Assembly: GCA_021773395.1 (NCBI GenBank)
Contig: JAJFKB010000002.1
Location: 248,001-312,000, forward strand
From: Gammaproteobacteria bacterium
GTDB taxonomy: Bacteria > Pseudomonadota > Gammaproteobacteria > Pseudomonadales > IMCC2047
DNA length: 64,000 nucleotides
Reading direction: 5' to 3'
This document shows, one piece after another, positions 43,501 to 52,095 of this stretch. Position numbers and translations under genes: made by a program. The number at the start of each line of letters is the position of its first letter. Within the stretch, counting starts at the first letter, position 1. The notes under the pieces are model-generated. The model saw nothing but the letters and a program-made list of their open reading frames with translations, was not told the origin of the DNA and did no database searches.

Positions 43501-44857
43501 ACGCAACCAATGCCTCGCATCGCTTGATGCTAAATCCACCGACGCCAGCGCTAGCGCCGGCTCAGAAGATGATGATCGAGGCGGCTATGACTTTGATGAA
43601 GATGAGGGCAACGTTGACCCTGAGCGGGTGGCAGCAGGGGGCGGCGCATCCGGTTCGGTGGGTTCCGGCGGCCTGCCTGGTGCAAACCCTGAACAACAAA
43701 ACACATCGCGCACCGGCACGGGAATTGATCCCTCCTATGGTAGAGATCCGATAGCAGAAGCGCGTCGTGAAAGAGAACGTGCCGCAGATGCAGCGCGGGT
43801 AGCTGAGGCCGGCAATCCTTTTGGCGAAGGTTATGGCGACCAGGGCGGCGGAATGGATGAGTTTCAACAGCCTCCCGATCTGGACCGTATCCCTAATCCC
43901 GATGAAGATTCTGACCGAGACCGGGAACAGGGAAATTCAGAACCCCCAGCGGGATCAAAACCTCCCGAGCAAACACCACCCACTCAGCAGGAACCGGGGA
44001 AGATGCGCTGGTATGTCTACTGCGTTCAGGGTAAAGCGGTGGTCAGAGGCTTTATGTCAAACAATAGCAATTTTGGCGCAAATTCCTATGAAAGCGAAGC
44101 TGCCGCAAAAACCGCCGCAGCAAAAATGAAGTGTGATGGCACGACTAAACCGGAAACGAAACCAGAAACCAAGCCTGATCCTAAAGGTGACAAAGGTGGC
44201 GCACCCGCTAAACCGCCTACTGTTATCCCGCCACCGGTAAAACCACCTGCAGAGAATGCGGTTTGTAAACAACTGGTGAAAAAAATGCAGTCGATGGCCA
44301 GTGACTATACCAAATTGACCAATAACTATATGGCAGCTGCGCGAGCCAAAGATGAAGACGCGCTAAAGCTCTATGGCTGCAAAATATTGACGGAAGCGGA
44401 TCGCTTTTATGATCTGTTCAGCCAATATACCAGCGCAAAATGCCCTGTTGGCGGCGACGTGGGCCGGCTTCGTGATGCTTTCAGTCAGGGCCGAACCGCA
44501 GTGCAGCAATCGCTCAATCAAAATTGCGGTGGCAGCAGTGGAGCCAGCCAGCCAGCACAGTTTGCCGGGCGATGGACGGGAAAGCAATCCTGCAGCGCAG
44601 GCGGTGACGCGGCTTATCGCTGGGTAGTATCGCTGAACCAGAAAGGCAGCAAAGTAACGGGTAATATCAGTTTTCACCGATGTCCCGGTGGTGGCCGCGC
44701 ATCCTATGCCGTTAGCGGAACAGCCACTTCCGCAAAATCAGTCAAGTTGGATGGTGCGCTCAAAAGCAGCCGGGGCCCGCTAGGTAGTAGCGCAAAAAGC
44801 CGTCTATCCTTCACCATTACTAAAAATGCGCCACCAAGCCCTAACCTGGCGCCATGA
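40517..44857 (+). CDS. Giant exported coiled-coil protein with shared C-terminal domain
   Basis: I start at the ATG at 40517 (1446 residues), 8 bases from GAGGA; an upstream TTG at 40502 overlaps that site. The signal peptide ends near TAHSGA. An alpha-helical N-terminal domain is followed by a long coiled-coil rich in Ala, Lys, Glu and Gln (about residues 280-1010) with scattered Cys. An acidic, Gly- and Pro-rich low-complexity linker covers about 1020-1160. A small domain with MRWYVYCVQGKAVVRGFM follows, then a Lys/Pro linker and a helical Cys-rich domain. The last 98 residues match the C-terminus of the TPDP protein (RWTG, GDAA-RWVV, PPSPNLAP). No enzymatic motif is visible. A fibrous periplasmic or surface protein is likely. 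Confidence 0.85.
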   Translation: MGMIRRIKSNLKAPLIALGLLISLILLPLTAHSGAWDQLSEAEQKIVRERLVDELGKMLNEGKLNENLQFTAKHIGTWATHAGEIVEGNFDNAINATMKYSTDQFLASFEKELGTKIDSLENSALSFVYKQVISHKGESKKIARLALNGDFSTAGNIAWETAKKDVQQQIQTKTEETLKFAFNWAFDGAKIGSYTPVDIFLEIIRIEKIIIPELKNYLTNTQLRQILQIYKDELAQSGGNHNAAWIMIRDSHIPIKAHSVSSLNEETLRQALEQCAGSYSSLGQCIGDVQSSFNRKLAQEKQRSENLLRNIAEESKEKSREGYKEVQKLIQRIIAEHSKDYKDAISEANSILKKLQTQARGIKGDCDAFDAKKEVVDQAQEKVKQANIAAAKIKNFLNTADQCKLLSEAPKDLDTLLQQLKTVNSTFEGHMQSVTDQANKVCQVTGNIGAAFSKSEGKKLLDQAINEQKKLNQAVSETDSSAALVRRTAQEIKTAATSFKTELSSMDKDIGSSNYLDEEQQKLNAAKNAKKGYDAAVAAMKKIAERLKARQKNMDEANPVELSVMEQVDKAMAGGINKEEKVRTAKLLKKYKDFPKVKEILAKIKETNSQAECAYRVARQMGSPDQDYKWKDPNFSDDLLAKFKEAKSDCQSMPGADAFDKYEQQATSIAAEMEAKELPWIPQKQAERCIADGLVAYQSLVDPATALSGSVEQLEKTCGNAKTIADRASHTANAAVQAGESLTNALVKQSSGLNIDDTLGACARLDEIKAGVLQSAASAKAAAASAQSAAAKGSATAQSCVSKSSLGSIDGDLAAIKKHQYDAVIAYGKAQEGDDLFDRIVGAANKETARIQKTKEGFSQLLIYRAAIKDHIKNSNSDKEAALAGFKNCKAQQADLSSKAAAMGGNPDDKVLPGLIQRINSVTTEPGPELASIDGQLENARASLKLLESAGTEIDTAIARVKTECLGKTTPYAEVLGASQSILTIEDLKTQLIQKRNQCLASLDAKSTDASASAGSEDDDRGGYDFDEDEGNVDPERVAAGGGASGSVGSGGLPGANPEQQNTSRTGTGIDPSYGRDPIAEARRERERAADAARVAEAGNPFGEGYGDQGGGMDEFQQPPDLDRIPNPDEDSDRDREQGNSEPPAGSKPPEQTPPTQQEPGKMRWYVYCVQGKAVVRGFMSNNSNFGANSYESEAAAKTAAAKMKCDGTTKPETKPETKPDPKGDKGGAPAKPPTVIPPPVKPPAENAVCKQLVKKMQSMASDYTKLTNNYMAAARAKDEDALKLYGCKILTEADRFYDLFSQYTSAKCPVGGDVGRLRDAFSQGRTAVQQSLNQNCGGSSGASQPAQFAGRWTGKQSCSAGGDAAYRWVVSLNQKGSKVTGNISFHRCPGGGRASYAVSGTATSAKSVKLDGALKSSRGPLGSSAKSRLSFTITKNAPPSPNLAP

Positions 44858-44875
44858 AGATAGAGCGAGAAAGAT

Positions 44876-46309
44876 ATGCTGATATCCCATCTTCATAAAA
44901 AACGAAAGCGGCTGATGCGCGCGTCAGTTAGGCACAGTTTGCTGATACTCATGATGCTATATGCCAGCGCAGCCAGTGCGATGGAGTCCATCACTCTGGA
45001 TGACGCGATTAACAGAGCGCTAATTAACAACCCGTCGCTAAAGCAGCTTCGATTGCAGACCGGCTCGGCTGAACTTTCGGTCGGTGTAGCGCGCTCGGAT
45101 TTTGAACTTTCCCTGAAGCCCGAAGGTGGGGTGCGCCTGGACAAGGGTGGCGAGGAAACCGATTATTATGGTTTACGACTGTCTAAAAAAACCATCTACG
45201 GTAGCGAAATATCGGTCAGCGGTCTCAGTGAATCACTGATCGACACCGGTCGGCAAAACCGCTTTACACTGGAATTGTCTCAACCTTTGTTTCGTTTTGC
45301 TGGCGCGCTAATCAACGAAGAACCGATCATTCAAGCCAAGCAGTCTCGCAGAACCGCATTGCGCGACCTGGAGATCAGCCGTTCACGTACTGTGGTTGCT
45401 GTGGTAGAAGCGTTCGAGAAAGTAATACGTCTCAAACAGCAACTGGCAGCAGATGAACAAGCACTCATCAGAGCTGAATCACTCTACAAGCTGACGCTGG
45501 CCAAAGAGCGACTCGGTCGTACCTCACGCATCGACACCTTGAGGGTACAGCTGCAGCAGGGGCAAACACTTTCGCGCACTCAGAATACCAGAGAGCAGCT
45601 GGCCTCGGCGCAAAGAGTACTGGGTGAACTCATGGGTGCAGACAGCCGTCGCCTGCCAGAGTTAATACCTGCACCCTTTTTCCATGTGGAAATTGGTAAC
45701 CTGGAAGAGGCCGTTGCACTGGCTTTAACCAATCGTCTGGATTACGCACAGGCACAACAACAATACGAGGACCGTCGACGAGCCTCACGCATATCAAAAC
45801 GCTCCATGCTACCTAATTTAAAACTGGTAGCACGCTATGAACATGCCGACGATGACCTTTTCTACGACCAGAACCTGAACAGTTCAGAAAGTGCCTGGAC
45901 GATCAGCTTGGTCTCTGACACAGACTTCAACCAAAGTAGGGAAAAGCTGGAATATAGACAATCCCTGTTGCAACAGGATCAAGCCTTCGAACAGATCCGG
46001 GCCGTGCATCTGAGTATCAATCGCGAAGTTGAGCAACGCTTGCTCGCCTATCAGCGCTCGCAAAAAGAACTTGAAGTGCTGGAGGGTAATTTCCAACATG
46101 CCGGGGCCCGACTCAAACTGGCTCGCCAGTTATTTCGTATTGGTCGCACCGATGGCTTTTCCGTAACCGATGCGGAACAGTCCTATTTTACAGCGCAAAG
46201 TGCTTTGCTCAGCGGCAAATCTGAAGCATCGGTCAATGCCTATCGTTTATTAGACGCAATGGGCACGCTCGTCGAATCTCCCAGTCACCTAAAGCCGAGA
46301 CAGATATGA
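44876..46309 (+). CDS. TolC-family outer-membrane efflux protein
   Basis: This is a TolC-like protein of 477 residues. A signal peptide ends near ASAME, and the characteristic start ITLDDAINRALINNPSLKQL is visible. Two outer-membrane-factor repeats of long helices and short strands are separated near residue 270 (NLEEAVALALTNRLDYAQAQQQY). It starts 18 bases after the giant gene and overlaps the membrane-fusion gene by four bases (ATGA). Paired with the MFP, ATPase and permease it should complete an export channel across the envelope. Confidence 0.9.
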   Translation: MLISHLHKKRKRLMRASVRHSLLILMMLYASAASAMESITLDDAINRALINNPSLKQLRLQTGSAELSVGVARSDFELSLKPEGGVRLDKGGEETDYYGLRLSKKTIYGSEISVSGLSESLIDTGRQNRFTLELSQPLFRFAGALINEEPIIQAKQSRRTALRDLEISRSRTVVAVVEAFEKVIRLKQQLAADEQALIRAESLYKLTLAKERLGRTSRIDTLRVQLQQGQTLSRTQNTREQLASAQRVLGELMGADSRRLPELIPAPFFHVEIGNLEEAVALALTNRLDYAQAQQQYEDRRRASRISKRSMLPNLKLVARYEHADDDLFYDQNLNSSESAWTISLVSDTDFNQSREKLEYRQSLLQQDQAFEQIRAVHLSINREVEQRLLAYQRSQKELEVLEGNFQHAGARLKLARQLFRIGRTDGFSVTDAEQSYFTAQSALLSGKSEASVNAYRLLDAMGTLVESPSHLKPRQI

Positions 46310-47532
46310 AACACAAGAGTGTAAGAATAGGTATTTCAGCGGGCATCGCCGCTGTCTCTTTACTTTTTATACTAGGCAACACCGGTGATCCTGCGCAAAC
46401 CAGCTATAACCTGGCCAAAATAGAGCAGAATGCATTGGTGGTTCGCTCTATCTATACCGGTAAAATCGAGGCGCGTAATCAGGTTACTGTCATGTCGAAG
46501 TTCAAGGGTTTCGCCACGGTCGTCGAATTAACAAAAGAGGGCTCCCAGATACGTACCGGTGATCTGGTAGCACGTTTTGATTCAGCAGATCTGGAGCGAG
46601 AGTTGCTCAATCTGGAAAAAGAGTATGCCTTGGCTGAATCCGAGCGCAAAAGCCAGTTTAATGCCATCATTCCCCTGGAGGTGGAAGAACTGAAGATGGA
46701 TTTACAAAAAATCTCCGAAGCCGCAGCCGCCGAAAAACAGTATTTGAAAGACAGCATGGCTCTGGCACAAGAAAATGTCGTATCCATGATGGAGGTCGAG
46801 CAACAAAAAGCCAAGGTTGCACAGCTGGATGCGGAATATCGGGCGGTTAAAAATCGCCTTGCGCTAACCAGAAAATATTTACATCCCTCTATGCGCCAAC
46901 GTGCCAACGCCAAGCTGCACTCCGCCAAACAGGCCCTTGAACTGGCCCGTACCCAGCTGGCCAACACCAGCGTATATGCCCCGGCAGGCGGCCTGTTGGT
47001 GTACAAACCCTTGCACATTGGCGGGGAATACCGAACTCTGAGAATTGGTGACTCCTTGCATGCCAACCAACCCTTCATGCTGATACCGGATCTTGAGGAT
47101 ATGGTATTACACTCCATGATCCCCGAAAGCGAGCTCTCACAGGTAAAAGCAGGGCAAAAGGTAGTGATTTACCCACAGGCATTTCCAGACATGAGACTCG
47201 AAGGGATCGTCGAGCAGGTGGGTGTAATTGCCGAATCAGCCCCGGGACAACCCAAATGGCAGAATTACTTTAGTTTAACCATTGCCATCGACGATAAGGA
47301 CGAAAAACTACGCCCAGGTATGTCAGCCGTAGCTCATGTGATTTCGGCGCATCGTGAGGACGCTCTGCTGATACCACGGCGGGCTATCACCTGGGCCGAT
47401 GGTACGGCCTATGCTGAAGTGAAAACAGCATTACAAATTTCCTCCCGCAAGCTTTCTTTGGGGGCTGTTAACGAAACCCATTATGAAGTGCTGGCCGGGC
47501 TGAGTGCTGGGGAAACGGTGATTCTAAAATGA
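46306..47532 (+). CDS. Periplasmic membrane-fusion protein (HlyD/MacA-like)
   Basis: This 408-residue adaptor has an N-terminal membrane anchor (residues 5-24), a lipoyl half-motif (VVRSIYTGKIEARNQVTV) and a long alpha-helical hairpin (about 95-205). The returning lipoyl/barrel region follows (NTSVYAPAGGLLVYK, RPGMSAVAHV). It overlaps both neighbours by four bases. It would link the ABC permease to TolC. The hairpin length is similar to that of MacA-type adaptors. Confidence 0.9.
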   Translation: MKHKSVRIGISAGIAAVSLLFILGNTGDPAQTSYNLAKIEQNALVVRSIYTGKIEARNQVTVMSKFKGFATVVELTKEGSQIRTGDLVARFDSADLERELLNLEKEYALAESERKSQFNAIIPLEVEELKMDLQKISEAAAAEKQYLKDSMALAQENVVSMMEVEQQKAKVAQLDAEYRAVKNRLALTRKYLHPSMRQRANAKLHSAKQALELARTQLANTSVYAPAGGLLVYKPLHIGGEYRTLRIGDSLHANQPFMLIPDLEDMVLHSMIPESELSQVKAGQKVVIYPQAFPDMRLEGIVEQVGVIAESAPGQPKWQNYFSLTIAIDDKDEKLRPGMSAVAHVISAHREDALLIPRRAITWADGTAYAEVKTALQISSRKLSLGAVNETHYEVLAGLSAGETVILK

Positions 47533-48233
47533 TACCTGCCCCAAAAACGGCACCCATTCTGGAGTTCAAAAATGTTAGCAAAGCCTACAGCAACGGAGAC
47601 AGTACGCAAAAAGTATTACATGGCGTCAATCTAAGTGTCTATCCCGGTGATTTCTGTGCCATCACCGGGCCTTCAGGATCAGGTAAATCCACCTTTTTAA
47701 ATTTGTGCGCCCTGTTGGATGAACCTTCTGCCGGTGAAATATTTTTCAACGACCAGGCCACATCGGGACTTACCGAATCTGCATTATCAATGCTGCGAAA
47801 AAAGAATGTCGGCATGGTATTTCAACAGTACTGTTTACTGCCCTACCGTAGCGTTTTGGAAAACGTCCTGTTTCGCTTTCGTTACTTGGAGGTGGATAAA
47901 GCAGAGGCCCTGAGAATGGCTAAATACGCCCTAGCCAAGGTGGGCATGTCATCATTTCTGGATAAGCCAACCCATCTACTTTCTGGCGGAGAAATGCAGC
48001 GAGTCGGTATCGCTCGCGCAATCGCCTTAAAACCCAGGCTATTGGTTGCCGACGAACCTACCGGCAACTTGGACTCATCTGCCGCAAAACAGGTTATGCG
48101 CTGTCTGAACGATCTCGGACAGCAGGAGGATATCGCCATCCTGCTGGTAACCCATAACGAATCTCTTTTGGATTACGCTTCGCGTCATCTGCGCTGTAAA
48201 GATGGTAATCTGATTGAACATGAAACCGCTTAA
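47529..48233 (+). CDS. ABC transporter ATPase (MacB/LolD type)
   Basis: This 234-residue ATPase has Walker A GPSGSGKST (about residue 44), the Q-loop MVFQQYCLLPYRSV, the signature LLSGGEMQRVGIARA, Walker B LLVADEPTGNLDSS and the switch His in LVTHNE. It belongs to the LolD/MacB/FtsE group. It starts at an ATGA overlap with the fusion protein, and the permease begins inside its last codons. Confidence 0.95.
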   Translation: MIPAPKTAPILEFKNVSKAYSNGDSTQKVLHGVNLSVYPGDFCAITGPSGSGKSTFLNLCALLDEPSAGEIFFNDQATSGLTESALSMLRKKNVGMVFQQYCLLPYRSVLENVLFRFRYLEVDKAEALRMAKYALAKVGMSSFLDKPTHLLSGGEMQRVGIARAIALKPRLLVADEPTGNLDSSAAKQVMRCLNDLGQQEDIAILLVTHNESLLDYASRHLRCKDGNLIEHETA

Positions 48234-49422
48234 CATTTCACCGCTTTATCTGGATATCAGGGAAGGTATAAAAAGCAGACCCGGGCGGTTTGGCCTCTCA
48301 TTGTTTGCCATGACTATCGGAATGGCTGTTCTTACAGCACTGATCGCCCTTCTGTTAGGACTCGAGGCACGCTCACAGCAGCTAAGTGAAGAACTCGGCA
48401 CTAACGTCATCGCAATTTTGCCAAAGCCATCAAACCACAAACAACCACTGAAACCATCACACGCACATTTGCTACGTGCCAATTACCCCGGCGCACGAGT
48501 CAGTGCAGTGAGGCGAAGCCGAGCGCATACCCCGGGTACCGATCGAAGCCTGGTAGTGATCGCTTCTGAGAGTGAATTGGTTAATATTCGTCAATGGAAA
48601 ATGATAAAAGGCCGTTTTTTTGATGAACTGGATATCCAGCTCAGGAAGCGTCATGTAGTCGTAACCGAGGCTCTGCATAAGAGCTGGCGGTGGGATGTTG
48701 GCGCCACCATTTTACTAAGAAACACGCCTTTCCTGATTATCGGTGTGGTCTCATCTGACGACTCTGCTTTAGCAGGCGAATACGGTGATTCCCGACTTAC
48801 TACTGGAGAACAGGCGGTATTCGTACCCCTGACGGTTGAATCGCACTGGGATGATCAAGTGGTATCAGAAGCATCAATTGATGCGCTTTATATGAGACCT
48901 GCTAACAACATGGCGGCAGAAGAGATTCTTCCCGGGCTAAAAAATCTGTTATCGCAGCCGGGCATGGACCTACAAAATCTATCCTGGATTATCCCCGCCA
49001 CTTTGATTGAAAATGTTAAACAGATGCAAACCACCATCGGACTAACCGTCGGCGCAATTGCGATACTCTGTCTGATTTTGGGTGGCACGACCCTTACCAG
49101 CTTGCTGGTGGCTAACGTGCGTGATCGAATTTCAGAGATTGGTTTACGCCGTGCGCTGGGAGCAACAGAAATGGATATCGCAATCCTGTTTATCGCAGAA
49201 GGCTGCGTGGCAACAGTTGCAGCCGGAATACTAGGCCCACTGTTTGTACACCTGGTCCTTGTACAAAAAATAGGCATATTATCGCGATTACCCTTGGAAC
49301 TGGGTGCTCACACAGTCTTCCTGCCATTACTTTTCTCAGTGTTGCTAGGCATACTCTTCTCTTTTTGGCCGGCAATTTCTGCGGCACGTATCAGCCCCGC
49401 TGAAGCACTAAGGAGTGAGTAA
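48220..49422 (+). CDS. MacB-like ABC permease (FtsX fold)
   Basis: This 400-residue permease has the MacB layout: an N-terminal membrane segment (about 20-45, FGLSLFAMTIGMAVLTALIALLLG), a periplasmic MacB_PCD domain (about 50-260) and three C-terminal helices. The FtsX signature RDRISEIGLRRALGATEMDI precedes the second. The ATG at 48220 overlaps the ATPase gene by 14 bases; a TTG at 48214 is less likely. Unlike E. coli MacB, the ATPase is on a separate chain. Such exporters move substrates from the periplasm through TolC, which fits periplasmic proteins of this operon as cargo. Confidence 0.9.
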   Translation: MKPLNISPLYLDIREGIKSRPGRFGLSLFAMTIGMAVLTALIALLLGLEARSQQLSEELGTNVIAILPKPSNHKQPLKPSHAHLLRANYPGARVSAVRRSRAHTPGTDRSLVVIASESELVNIRQWKMIKGRFFDELDIQLRKRHVVVTEALHKSWRWDVGATILLRNTPFLIIGVVSSDDSALAGEYGDSRLTTGEQAVFVPLTVESHWDDQVVSEASIDALYMRPANNMAAEEILPGLKNLLSQPGMDLQNLSWIIPATLIENVKQMQTTIGLTVGAIAILCLILGGTTLTSLLVANVRDRISEIGLRRALGATEMDIAILFIAEGCVATVAAGILGPLFVHLVLVQKIGILSRLPLELGAHTVFLPLLFSVLLGILFSFWPAISAARISPAEALRSE

Positions 49423-49448
49423 AATAACTTCGATGCTAGCTTTCGCTG

Positions 49449-49871
49449 CTATGCTTGTGGCTGGCTATGCCACCAAATCTGGCATTGACGGCACAAGCCT
49501 TTCTCAAACTGTGCTTTCAGAACACCATCCAACACCATTCGCGGCAATGGGTCACCGGGCTTGCGTGATATCAGGTTAGTACCTGTGGATTTGGCCCAAA
49601 TCTGAAACAGCTCCTCTGACGCAACCTGGTAAGTGACATGCCAGTGTGCAACACCCTCCGATGACGTTTGCGACAATACCTCATACTGCACCTCAACCTC
49701 CTCCTGGAGTTTAACCCTGCGCCAGTAGGCCTTTAGCTGATCATGGCCACGCTGAACTGCAAACGGCGTATTGTGATATTCACCTTCTTCCGCAAACAGC
49801 GCCGCGAACATCTCCTCATCGCGATGCTCCCATGCAGCTTTGTAGCCCCGCATAAACGCTTCGATATCCAT
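49449..49871 (-). CDS. SnoaL/NTF2-like small protein
   Basis: This is a 140-residue NTF2-fold protein with MRGYKAAWEHRDEEMFAALFAEEGEYHN, typical of the SnoaL-like family, and a Cys-containing C-terminus. I start at the ATG at 49871, 7 bases from AGGGGGAG; a Met two codons earlier is only one base from that site. It converges on the export operon 26 bases away and shows no link with it. The function is unknown; the family includes isomerases, dehydratases and binding proteins. Confidence 0.8.
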   Translation of the reverse strand: MDIEAFMRGYKAAWEHRDEEMFAALFAEEGEYHNTPFAVQRGHDQLKAYWRRVKLQEEVEVQYEVLSQTSSEGVAHWHVTYQVASEELFQIWAKSTGTNLISRKPGDPLPRMVLDGVLKAQFEKGLCRQCQIWWHSQPQA

Positions 49872-50127
49872 AAACATACTCCCCCTACTGATGCGATCTT
49901 ATACCCTGACCCATTAGAGCATAAACTCCGTGGCTTCGTTAATAAAATGGACCAACCGGATCTTTATTTTTATCTTCCCACCTTGTTTGTAATGCCGCTT
50001 TACTTTCGTTAGAATGCACGCCCTTTCCACTCGTCGTTTCAAAAAATCCTGCCGATTGGTTTATTTGGACACCCGCTTTGCGTCGCAAGTCGGGCCGTCA
50101 TTTATTTTTGTATTTTGAGCCCATTAG

Positions 50128-51693
50128 ATGTTTGAGTTTCACCCCAGTAAAGTTGCCACCCTTAAAAATGATCTATTATCCGGTTTAACCGTCGCCCTCG
50201 CCCTTGTCCCTGAAGCCGTTGCTTTCGCCTTTGTTGCAGGTGTTGGTCCCTTGGTAGGGCTGTACGCTGCTTTCATGGTCGGTTTCATTACTGCCTGCAT
50301 TGGCGGTCGCCCTGGGATGATCTCCGGCGCCACTGGCGCTTTAGCGGTAGTAATGGTGGCCCTGGTTGCCGATCATGGCGTGGAATACCTTTTCGCAACG
50401 GTAGTGTTGATGGGAATCTTACAGATTTTTGCGGGGCTGCTTAAGCTCGGAAAATTTATCAGAATGGTACCTCACCCCGTGATGCTGGGTTTTGTTAACG
50501 GTTTGGCAATTGTGATTTTCCTCGCTCAGCTGAGTCAGTTTGGCGTGACCGGCGAGCCGGGTTGGTTAACTGGCACCTTTATGGAAGGCTCCATTATAGA
50601 CGTTGCCTGGTTAAAGGGTGAGCAACTATATCTGCTGCTTGGTCTGGTCTTTTTAACCATGGCAATCATTCATTTTTTGCCAAGGTTCACCACCGTCATA
50701 CCCTCCTCGTTAGCGGCCATTGTGGTAGTCAGTTTAATGGTTATTGGTCTTGATCTGGACACCCGGGTAGTGGGCGATATCGCTTCTATCAAAGGTGGCT
50801 TGCCAAGTTTCCATTTCCCCACGGTACCCTTCAATCTGGAGACCTTTTGGATCATTCTTCCTTATTCGATCATCCTAGCGGCCATTGGCTTAATTGAGTC
50901 TCTATTAACGTTGCGCTTGGTGGATGAAATCACCGAATCGCGCGGCCGTGGCAATAGAGAATGTATCGGACAGGGCGTTGCCAATACCATTACCGGTTTT
51001 TTCGGAGGCATGGGTGGTTGCGCTATGATTGGGCAAAGCATGATCAACGTAAACTCTGGTGGCCGTGGTCGCATGTCCGGCATTTCCGCTGCCCTGTTTC
51101 TGCTGCTGTTTATACTGGTAGCCTCTTCGCTGATAGAACAAATCCCTTTGGCGGCATTGATTGGAGTCATGTTCATTGTCGTGATTGGCACCTTTGAGTG
51201 GAGTAGCTTCCGTATTATCGGCAAAGTTCCACGCAGCGACTCTATGGTCTTGATTCTGGTCTCTGCAGTCACTGTGGCGACAGATTTAGCCGTCGCTGTT
51301 GTCGTTGGAGTGATTGTTTCAGCCATCGTATTTGCCTGGGAGCATGCCAAACACATACGTATCGAAGCCCGTGAAGATCATAAGGGATCAACGGTGTATG
51401 CAGTGACCGGCCCACTGTTCTTTGGCTCTGTGACCTCCTTTCTTGAACGCTTTGATCCACAGCAGGATAATGACGAAGTAGTAATCGACTTTGCCCGCTC
51501 ACGCGTGGCCGATCATTCTGGACTGGAAGCTATTGATACGCTAGCCGAACGGTATCTGAATGCTAACAAAAAGCTGCATCTGGTGCACCTGAGCGACGAG
51601 TGTCGCAAACTGCTGCGCAAAGCCGGAAATTTGGTAGAAGTGAATGTGATTGAAGATCCTAAGTATTTTGTGGCAGAAAACAGCCTGGGCTAA
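50128..51693 (+). CDS. SulP-family inorganic anion transporter with STAS domain
   Basis: This is a 521-residue member of the SulP family, which carries sulfate, bicarbonate or related anions. Transport-domain motifs include LVPEAVAFAFVAGVGPLVGLYAAF, GMISGATGALAVV, and GFFGGMGGCAMIGQSMINVNSGGRGRMSG (cited in part). The C-terminal STAS domain starts about residue 420 (VYAVTGPLFFGSVTSF). The Gly-Arg-rich loop and ESLLTLRLVDEITESRGRGNRE are more like bicarbonate/sulfate BicA-type members. The anion cannot be assigned from sequence. Confidence 0.92.
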   Translation: MFEFHPSKVATLKNDLLSGLTVALALVPEAVAFAFVAGVGPLVGLYAAFMVGFITACIGGRPGMISGATGALAVVMVALVADHGVEYLFATVVLMGILQIFAGLLKLGKFIRMVPHPVMLGFVNGLAIVIFLAQLSQFGVTGEPGWLTGTFMEGSIIDVAWLKGEQLYLLLGLVFLTMAIIHFLPRFTTVIPSSLAAIVVVSLMVIGLDLDTRVVGDIASIKGGLPSFHFPTVPFNLETFWIILPYSIILAAIGLIESLLTLRLVDEITESRGRGNRECIGQGVANTITGFFGGMGGCAMIGQSMINVNSGGRGRMSGISAALFLLLFILVASSLIEQIPLAALIGVMFIVVIGTFEWSSFRIIGKVPRSDSMVLILVSAVTVATDLAVAVVVGVIVSAIVFAWEHAKHIRIEAREDHKGSTVYAVTGPLFFGSVTSFLERFDPQQDNDEVVIDFARSRVADHSGLEAIDTLAERYLNANKKLHLVHLSDECRKLLRKAGNLVEVNVIEDPKYFVAENSLG

Positions 51694-52095
51694 TCCGTTA
51701 GTGAGCCGTTTCATAGAACTCGGATCGCCTCCGACGATTCCATTTATTTCCCAGGCTTGTTCGCTCTATAAACTCTTTGGCTATCCTTACCGCGCCAATT
51801 ATAAACACTACGGCAGTGGTCAGGACTCTTTGGTACCCATAGAACCAAACCAGTCAAACTAAGACAATCCATAAGAAATGAATCAGGGTGAGTTTCAAAC
51901 TGTTTTCTAAGACAGGGATACGCAGCGTAGCACAGGATATCCCATCTTTTCAGAAGGAGATACTCACTCAACCTTCAGAGTTTGAAGCAACAGGTTAGGT
52001 CTGCTTAACTTTACATTCTAGCTCAGTTGGGCTACTTTGTTTCTCTTCAATAATAACAAGTCTTTAGGCTAATTCCAGCGCAGGAAAATCAAATT
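51694..52095. other. Intergenic region, no gene called
   Basis: This is a 402-base gap between SulP and the MFS gene. Short frames at 51650-51862 (plus) and 51744-51971 (minus) have no ribosome-binding site or family resemblance. I see no repeat or strong stem-loop. The MFS promoter is presumably near 52000-52090. Confidence 0.55.

Noticed and set aside
46479-47117. Long minus-strand frame of 212 codons across the membrane-fusion protein gene
   Set aside because: It overlaps a clear HlyD-type gene with good overlaps to its neighbours and shows no family resemblance.
36743-49422. Curli, holdfast or type I secretion locus
   Set aside because: A CsgG domain is present, but no csgA/csgB/csgE/csgF, Hfa partners, or RTX/T1SS ATPase-permease fusion is visible. 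The ABC part is MacB-type.
51650-51862. Possible small plus-strand gene after SulP
   Set aside because: It starts inside the SulP gene with no ribosome-binding site and no recognisable sequence.
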